Shown in pieces: positions 22,187 through 26,441 of a stretch of 26,441 nucleotides of DNA. A program made the translations under genes and the position numbers. Position 1 is the stretch's first letter. Every line of letters begins with the position of its first letter. A model generated the notes under the pieces. That model made no database searches and was not told the DNA's origin. It worked only from the letters and a program-made list of their open reading frames with translations. This DNA is from a virus: IMG/VR virus record IMGVR_UViG_3300042434_000795, positions 1 through 26,441 of that record. One strand, written 5' to 3'.

Positions 22187-22245
22187 CCACAGAACCATTC
22201 GCTGGAGCGGACGGCCATGGGCCGCCGCTCAGCTTCCGCGTTCTC
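22187..22245 (+). repeat. attC-like site 4: right boundary of the array
   Basis: R'' CCACAGAAC; spacer CATTC; arm GCTG(G)AGCGG(A)CGGC; loop; return arm GCCGCCGCTCAGC; spacer TTCCGC; R' GTTCTC, continuing AAAAG. Nearly identical to site 1 across the stem. The R' flank departs from the GTTCTGTGG seen elsewhere and runs into the stop of the gene at 22244, so this junction marks where cassette DNA meets ancestral phage DNA. Confidence 0.75.
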
Positions 22246-22519
22246 AAAAGAGCCGCTCCAGCAAACAACGGAGTGTGTGTATGTGGTGGTAGTCCTTGGG
22301 ATACCACCGGCCTTCGTCGCAAGCCTCGCGGATCGCCTCCCGCTCCTCGTCGGTGAGCGTGGCATCCAGCGTCACAGTCACGTTGCCGTCGCACACCGAC
22401 AGCGTGGCGTCCTGCTCCGCGAGTCGGCGGATGGCCAACTCCAACGTCGCGATCTTGATGCGGTCGGCAACGACAGCGTGCCGCAGCCAGTCGGCGTTAT
22501 CGATCGGATCGTCAGCCAT
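22244..22519 (-). CDS. small phage protein with LTDEERE and TLRCLLERL motifs (91 aa)
   Basis: MADDPIDNADWLRHAVVADRIKIATLELAIRRLAEQDATLSVCDGNVTVTLDATLTDEEREAIREACDEGRWYPKDYHHIHTLRCLLERLF. A coiled first half is followed by LTDEEREAIREAC and a terminal HTLRCLLERL, motifs seen in small uncharacterised genes of planctomycete-type phages. The start overlaps the previous stop by 8 nt. The TGA stop falls in the R' core of attC-like site 4 and would be kept if the cassettes were removed. Function unknown. Confidence 0.7.
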   Translation of the reverse strand: MADDPIDNADWLRHAVVADRIKIATLELAIRRLAEQDATLSVCDGNVTVTLDATLTDEEREAIREACDEGRWYPKDYHHIHTLRCLLERLF

Positions 22520-22853
22520 TGGTGCCTCCAGTTCGCGCCAGCAGGCCGCGAAGCGTAGCGGCTTTTGTGGTGTAAAAAATCAACGCTTCGCCTTGCGGCT
22601 CGGACATCAGTGCCAGGTTCCGCGCCGTTTCGTCCAGCGTCAGTAGATGTTCCTCCAGCACCTCCCGCTCTTCTCCGGTGAGCGCAGCAACATCCCCGCT
22701 GCGGATGACGTTGTCGCAGAACCGGACCCGCGACCGCAGCCGCTCAATCTCGTCGGCCGCCTCTGTGATGCACCGCGTGGCGATCCCGTCCTCGCAATGG
22801 ATGTCGCGAGCGAGGATGCGCAGCGCTCGCACCAGCGTGGTAGTGTCACTCAC
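22512..22853 (-). CDS. small phage protein, paralogue-like of the next gene (113 aa)
   Basis: MSDTTTLVRALRILARDIHCEDGIATRCITEAADEIERLRSRVRFCDNVIRSGDVAALTGEEREVLEEHLLTLDETARNLALMSEPQGEALIFYTTKAATLRGLLARTGGTNG. The helix TEAADEIERLR, then LTGEEREVLEEH and a C-terminal KAATLRGLLAR parallel the LTDEERE...TLRCLLERL order of the following gene, so the two probably arose by duplication. Starts inside the end of the previous gene (8-nt overlap). No assigned function. Confidence 0.7.
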   Translation of the reverse strand: MSDTTTLVRALRILARDIHCEDGIATRCITEAADEIERLRSRVRFCDNVIRSGDVAALTGEEREVLEEHLLTLDETARNLALMSEPQGEALIFYTTKAATLRGLLARTGGTNG

Positions 22854-23628
22854 GGCGCCCCTCCAGCCTCTCGCGCAGGCCCTTGAGCGTAGCGGCTATC
22901 TGGAGCAGGTTGCGGCTCGCCGCGCTGCCCTCCTCGCGAGTGTGACCCTCCCAGAGCAGGACCGCTGTCCCCTGGTAGAGCGCGTCCAACTCCGCTGCGG
23001 TGATCGCAGGCTGCTGCGTACCCTCCGGCGGTACGCTGCACTCGCCATGGGTAGCGTGCGATGGCTGTGTAGCGTCACACGGCACCAGCGGCACCACTCG
23101 CCAGATGTCGCCAGACTCCTCCTTGCACAGCCAACGGCAGATCGCCTCAGCCTCGCCGCGAGTGTCGTAGATGTCATAAGACCGGCCGCCAGACATGACG
23201 GCAAAAGCCACCGGCTCCTGTGTGTTGTGCCCCCGCCCACCCGCTGCGTGATCCCTTGTCGGGGCGCCCGCGTCTGGGGGCCACCCCTCGTCGCTGCCGA
23301 CGCGCTGCGTTGCGGCGGCTGGTGGCACACACTTGCGCGACGAGGCGCGATCTGTCTCCACGCATGGTGGAGCAGTCTGATTGCCGGTGCCCATGCGGTG
23401 GAGCGTCCCAGCGTTATCTTTCCTGGTGCTGCCGCTCTGGACTCTCGCCGCCGGCGCGGCGTCATGATTCGTTCGCTCCAACGCCGCCACTCGCCGCTCC
23501 AGTGCGAGCAGGTCAATGGCCACGCCGTAGCCCCAGTGGCCCGGGCCATGCGACTCCCAATCGTGCTTGCGGGCGAGTGCCTCACGCATCGCCTGGCCTG
23601 GCATCATGTTCGATCCCTCGCCTCTCAT
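22846..23628 (-). CDS. multi-part phage accessory protein (260 aa)
   Basis: ATG 23628 overlaps the upstream TGA as ATGA, so the 13 further residues in the frame are dropped. Residues about 1-55 are helical (MMPGQAMREALARKHDWESHGPGHWGYGVAIDLLALERRVAALERTNH). About 55-140 is disordered and polar. A small alpha/beta unit follows: EPVAFAVMSGGRSYDIYDTRGEAEAICRWLCKEESGDIWRVVPLVP, of a type common in phage accessory genes. The end, ELDALYQGTAVLLWEGHTREEG...ATLKGLRERLEG, shares the 'ATL-x-G-L-x-x-R-L' ending of the next genes. It appears to be a fusion of short domains; function unknown. Confidence 0.6.
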   Translation of the reverse strand: MRGEGSNMMPGQAMREALARKHDWESHGPGHWGYGVAIDLLALERRVAALERTNHDAAPAARVQSGSTRKDNAGTLHRMGTGNQTAPPCVETDRASSRKCVPPAAATQRVGSDEGWPPDAGAPTRDHAAGGRGHNTQEPVAFAVMSGGRSYDIYDTRGEAEAICRWLCKEESGDIWRVVPLVPCDATQPSHATHGECSVPPEGTQQPAITAAELDALYQGTAVLLWEGHTREEGSAASRNLLQIAATLKGLRERLEGRRE

Positions 23629-23837
23629 GCCCGCTCCTCCACCCACGCCGCTGCCTTCTCCAGCCACGCCGCGAGCCGCCGCATGTCTCGCGCGTCACGC
23701 TCGTCGAACATCATCGCCGGCAGGAACACCGACCGGCCGCACTCGCCGCCGCCGACGACGCTCCACTGCTGGCACTCGGCCTTCTCGCCTTCGACAACGG
23801 CGTTTCGGAGCTTCAGGTCTTGCGGCTTGCTTGGCAT
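23625..23837 (-). CDS. small accessory protein (70 aa)
   Basis: MPSKPQDLKLRNAVVEGEKAECQQWSVVGGGECGRSVFLPAMMFDERDARDMRRLAAWLEKAAAWVEERA. ATG 23837 has CGAGGG 5 nt upstream. The C-terminal half is a charged helix (DERDARDMRRLAAWLEKAAAWVEE); two cysteines lie in the first half. Overlaps the next gene by ATGA, so the pair is probably translationally coupled. Family unknown. Confidence 0.65.
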   Translation of the reverse strand: MPSKPQDLKLRNAVVEGEKAECQQWSVVGGGECGRSVFLPAMMFDERDARDMRRLAAWLEKAAAWVEERA

Positions 23838-23859
23838 GTTGCCCTCGGTTGCGGTGAGA

Positions 23860-23895
23860 GTCGGCCCCGCCCCGCCTGTCGGGAGCGGGACCGAC
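23860..23895. other. GC-rich hairpin between secreted protein and accessory genes
   Basis: GTCGGCCCCGC (23860-23870) pairs with GCGGGACCGAC (23885-23895) except for one C/A mismatch, enclosing a 14-nt loop. It lies in the 72-nt gap after the secreted protein gene. Could end or attenuate transcription, but there is no T-run. Confidence 0.45.
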
Positions 23896-23909
23896 GTGCT
23901 CAGCGATGG

Positions 23910-24206
23910 TCAGCGATACCGGATCACGGCGAACCACTGCCGGCGAGCCGGCGAGTAGGCCACGCCTTCCTCGACGATCACACGCTTGCCGAAGAAACAG
24001 CAGTTCCGCCGAGCGGCATCGGGCGTCGAGCCGGAGCCGATCCCCTCGTACTGGCCGCACGACGAATGCACGAGCGTGCCGCGGCTCGCGATGATCGTGG
24101 CGTGGTCCTGGGCCGTGATCACAATCGACCGCCGTGGTGCCACGATCACGTCCTGTGCGATCGCGGTGGTGCAGAGCAGGGCGGCCACGAGCGTAAGAAA
24201 CTTCAT
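23910..24206 (-). CDS. secreted small protein with signal peptide (98 aa)
   Basis: MKFLTLVAALLCTTAIAQDV is a clear Sec signal peptide (Lys2, hydrophobic core 4-12, cleavage likely after AIA-17). The mature part has IVITAQDHATIIASRGTLVHSSCGQYEGIGSGSTPDAARRNCCFFGKRVIVEEGVAYSPARRQWFAVIRYR, with Cys50 and a Cys69-Cys70 pair. The block 'HATIxAxRG...H...YEGIGxGSTPDAAxxNCC' resembles small secreted proteins of planctomycetes. AAAGGA precedes the ATG by 7 nt. In a phage it is an accessory gene, possibly taken from a host. Its role is unknown. Confidence 0.75.
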   Translation of the reverse strand: MKFLTLVAALLCTTAIAQDVIVAPRRSIVITAQDHATIIASRGTLVHSSCGQYEGIGSGSTPDAARRNCCFFGKRVIVEEGVAYSPARRQWFAVIRYR

Positions 24207-24280
24207 GCTGGAGTCCTTTCAGCAAGGGTGAAACCGAACCACCCGCAGGCTCGCACGGATCCCGCAGCCGTCAACCGAGG

Positions 24281-26413
24281 CTATCGGCCGAGTTTAGCCA
24301 GCAATTCCGCCCGCCTGGCGGCCATCTGCTCCGCGGTGATGACGCGGGCCGGGGCCGCCGGCGCACCATCGGCACCGATCGCCGACACGCCGGAGTAGCT
24401 CGCCGCCACCGCCGCCCCGATCAGGCAGTCCCACAGGTGGTTATCCCTGCCGGGGATCAGCCGCCACTCATCCACCACTCGCTGCCGGCTTTCCACGCGG
24501 ACCGGCACCTCGCTCGACAGTTGCTCGGCAAGCATGTCGTGCTCGCCGGCGTGGATCGTCAGCCCTTGCGGGTCGCCGACCGGCAGTTTGACGCGGGCGG
24601 CCACGAACGTCTTCCAGGCGTTCGTGTCGTAGAGGATGTGCCGCTGCCGCTGGATGGTGCTCGTCCGCCAGTTGGCCCCGATCCGTTCGCCGCGGTCGGG
24701 GGCCTTGTCGCTGATCGTCTGCCCGCTGGCCCCCACGAAGCGGCCGTGGGTCGGCAGCACCCGCGGCCCCCACCGGGAGCGGCGGGCGAAGTCTCTGACC
24801 ACGCCCTGCGACTGTGCCCAATTCGCATCGATGCACAGCTGGCCCACGCGGAGGACGGCATCGTCCGTCTCGCGGGTGAACTCCCGCTCGAGCAGATCGC
24901 CGGCCAGGGCCTCGAGGCCGGCCAGGATCGCCGCTTCGACGTTTGCCCCATGGGCGCGGGACAGCGTCCGCTTGGCATCCCGCAGTGTAAAGTAGGCCCG
25001 GCTCTGGTCCGGGTACGTTCCAAAGGCCACGACGTGCCCGCGGAACTGGTGGCCCCAGGCCACGACGGCCCAGTAGAGCAGCTCCTTCTGGACGTCCACG
25101 AACGCCGTGAGCGTGTCGAGGCCGCGCGGCACGGTCCAGCGCGGGACGTTGATGATGCGGTTCCGGACGTCCTCCGGCTTCAGACCAGCGTTGGCCGCTT
25201 CGTTCTTCAGCGGTTGCTGCTGGAACTCGCTCGCGAACACGTCCTCGCCGTCGTCGATGAGCGCGTTGTAGGCGTGCTGGATCGCGGAGTGCTCGGAATC
25301 CGGGTCGAAGCATGACTCCCACGAGACCACGCACCCTTCGTCCATGTCGGCCCGGTTGCCCAGGTAGAACTCGTTGGCTTCCGCCTTCGCTCGCTCCTGG
25401 TCGCCGATGACGTCCCGCGAGAACGTCCGCCGGATGGAGGCATAGCGGTCCATCCACAGATCCTCGTGCCGTTTCGACCACGCCCGGACCATCGGGATCC
25501 GCTCACACTGCCAGCCCGGCGTGCGGAGCAGCTCGTCCACCATGTCATCAACCTCGATCACGGTGGCGTTGACGACGCACGCCATGGTCGTGCGGTGGCC
25601 CGCGAGTTTCAGCACCGACTTCTTCAGGATGTCGAGCCGGGCCTTGCACTGCACCGGCGACTTCGCCGATTCGCGGGTCTGCGGGTCGTCCACGATCGTG
25701 AAGTCGGGCCGCAGCTGCCGGCCGTCCGGGGCCTTGTGGCGGAGGCCGAGGATCGACGCCGTCAGTCCCTTCGACACGATGATCGACCCGGCCGACTTGC
25801 TCCCGTCGATGGACGGCAGCACGAGCGTGTCCTGCTTCCACTGGATGTGGGTCCGCTTGCCACCGCACGTCTGGGAGTTGCACCGCTGCGGCTTGCCTTC
25901 GAGTGCCCGCACCGCGTGGCAGGCCTCGGGGAAGTCTTCGTAGAGCAGATCGTTGTCGGACAACTCCGTCTTGATCGAGGTGATCGCCTTGTCGGCCAGC
26001 CCGGCCTCGGCCGCGAAGATGGCGACGAACTTTCGGTGGCCGTAGAGCGTGGCCCAGAGCAGGGCGTTCTCCGAGATCGTCGACTTGGCGAACCCGCGGT
26101 AGACGGCGTTGCAGAATCGGCCGCCGCCGATCAGGCAGCCTTCGATTCGGGCGATCACGCGGCGATGGTCATCCGAGAATGGCGACATCCCGGTGGAGAA
26201 CGGGAAGTAGGTGATCAGGAACCGCTCCAGGTCGTGCTCGCACGCGGCCCGGCGTTCCGGGTTGGCGCACTTCGGCACCTCGCCGATGTCGCTTCCGGCC
26301 CGCGTGCGGGCGCGGGACCGCTCCAGGGCAGCCTTTCGGTTGGCTTCAGCCTGGCGTTTTTGGTCGTCGTCCGTGTGCGAAACGGCCCCAGGAACTGCGG
26401 GTTTTCGGGGCAT
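24281..26413 (-). CDS. terminase large subunit (710 aa)
   Basis: Motor domain: degenerate Walker A YRGFAKST (105-112) and Walker B FTIVDDP (238-244). Between them sits a Cys-containing segment (Cys178, Cys183). The nuclease domain has three expected acids in an RNase H-like order: FVDVQK (Asp440), CIDANW (Asp529) and DNHLWDC (Asp662), the last in the 'N-x-x-x-D' form seen in GpA-like terminases. The protein packages and cuts DNA at the portal. ATG 26413 is the first codon near the window edge, with no clear ribosome site. The long N-terminal ~55 residues are charged. A small terminase subunit is not seen; it may lie beyond the right end. Confidence 0.93.
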   Translation of the reverse strand: MPRKPAVPGAVSHTDDDQKRQAEANRKAALERSRARTRAGSDIGEVPKCANPERRAACEHDLERFLITYFPFSTGMSPFSDDHRRVIARIEGCLIGGGRFCNAVYRGFAKSTISENALLWATLYGHRKFVAIFAAEAGLADKAITSIKTELSDNDLLYEDFPEACHAVRALEGKPQRCNSQTCGGKRTHIQWKQDTLVLPSIDGSKSAGSIIVSKGLTASILGLRHKAPDGRQLRPDFTIVDDPQTRESAKSPVQCKARLDILKKSVLKLAGHRTTMACVVNATVIEVDDMVDELLRTPGWQCERIPMVRAWSKRHEDLWMDRYASIRRTFSRDVIGDQERAKAEANEFYLGNRADMDEGCVVSWESCFDPDSEHSAIQHAYNALIDDGEDVFASEFQQQPLKNEAANAGLKPEDVRNRIINVPRWTVPRGLDTLTAFVDVQKELLYWAVVAWGHQFRGHVVAFGTYPDQSRAYFTLRDAKRTLSRAHGANVEAAILAGLEALAGDLLEREFTRETDDAVLRVGQLCIDANWAQSQGVVRDFARRSRWGPRVLPTHGRFVGASGQTISDKAPDRGERIGANWRTSTIQRQRHILYDTNAWKTFVAARVKLPVGDPQGLTIHAGEHDMLAEQLSSEVPVRVESRQRVVDEWRLIPGRDNHLWDCLIGAAVAASYSGVSAIGADGAPAAPARVITAEQMAARRAELLAKLGR

Positions 26414-26441
26414 GGGAGGGAAGAGTCAGGGCAAAAGTGGA

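Larger units (their letters stand above)
20869..22240 (+). mobile_element. integron-like gene-cassette array of four cassettes
   Basis: Four segments end in attC-like sites: 20869-21222, 21223-21551, 21552-21829 and 21830-22240. Each carries one ORF, all on the minus strand. Cassettes 1, 2 and 4 start TTCTGTGGCTA; cassette 3 starts TTCTCCGAATC. In every cassette the first bases are complementary to the R'' box at its own far end (for cassette 3, TTCTCCG with CGGAGAA; for the others TTCTGTG with CACAGAA). The last junction on the right reads GTTCTCAAAAG, not complementary to its R'' box beyond the core, as a recipient flank should be. Orientation is deduced from the bulged-base arm and from the missing hairpin at the left end. 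No integrase lies in the window. Confidence 0.7.

Noticed and set aside
21170-22245. The repeated hairpins as a CRISPR array
   Set aside because: Repeats are hairpins of 59-89 bp that vary in sequence, with ORF-sized, unequal segments between them and no cas gene.
21170-22245. The repeated hairpins as Rho-independent terminators
   Set aside because: No T-tracts follow them, and the conserved bulges, unpaired spacers and complementary outer boxes fit attC much better.
22711-22755. Another attC-like site (CAGAACCGGACCC... GCCGCTCAATC)
   Set aside because: It lies inside a conserved coding helix (EIERLRSRVRF), lacks a GTT core on the right and the arms do not pair.

Overview
The window is a stretch of a tailed double-stranded DNA phage or prophage (class Caudoviricetes) with high GC content. 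Every gene I can support lies on the minus strand, so the cluster reads from right to left. Gene content gives a siphovirus-like virion: a terminase with a GpA/T4-like nuclease, a lambda-B-like portal, a protease-capsid fusion with a Mu gpT-like shell protein, tail tube proteins, a tail assembly chaperone with a -1 frameshift, and a tape measure protein. The host is most likely a planctomycete. That rests on the resemblance of several small proteins (the secreted 98-residue protein, the LamG protein, the small 'LT-EERE / TLRGLL' proteins) to planctomycete proteins as I remember them, so it is inference and not proof. No integrase, repressor, lysis or replication gene is in the window, so lifestyle cannot be decided.

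Layout in transcription order. 26413-24281: large terminase. 24206-22244: a secreted small protein and four small overlapping accessory genes. 22245-20868: four short genes separated by attC-like recombination sites, two of them DUF551 proteins. 20806-16387: a small membrane protein, a gpW-like joiner, portal, protease-capsid fusion and DUF2190 decoration protein. 16321-15941: head-tail joiner. 15937-7670: a long run of host-contact and appendage genes (two BppU-like domains, an 11-residue-repeat protein, an 857-residue beta-helix protein, a fibre, a LamG lectin-like protein, a 38-residue Cys protein). 7666-6414: two tail-completion proteins. 6343-5213: three tail-tube-like proteins in tandem. 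5216-4483: tail assembly chaperones with a slippery site. 4493-2247: tape measure. 2250-1: tail-tip proteins, the last running off the left edge.

The most unusual part is 20868-22245, which looks like an integron gene-cassette array inside the phage genome, between packaging and portal genes. Four imperfect hairpins share one architecture: outer box GTTCT/AGAAC, a 5/6-nt unpaired spacer, and a stem with two bulged bases (G and A) on the same arm. The stems differ in sequence but keep base pairing. The first bases of each segment are complementary to the R'' box at its own far end, and the right-hand junction breaks this rule exactly as a recipient flank would. The cassette ORFs are all reversed with respect to attC but follow phage transcription.

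The genes are packed very tightly: most junctions are ATGA, GTGA or TGATG overlaps or gaps of a few bases, which suggests translational coupling along long transcripts. No gap exceeds about 300 bases. The longest is 20338-20545, which holds a strong hairpin and a possible 27-codon ORF. I found no tRNA, rRNA, CRISPR, insertion sequence or convincing promoter. Several GC-rich hairpins lie between genes, but none has a T-tract.
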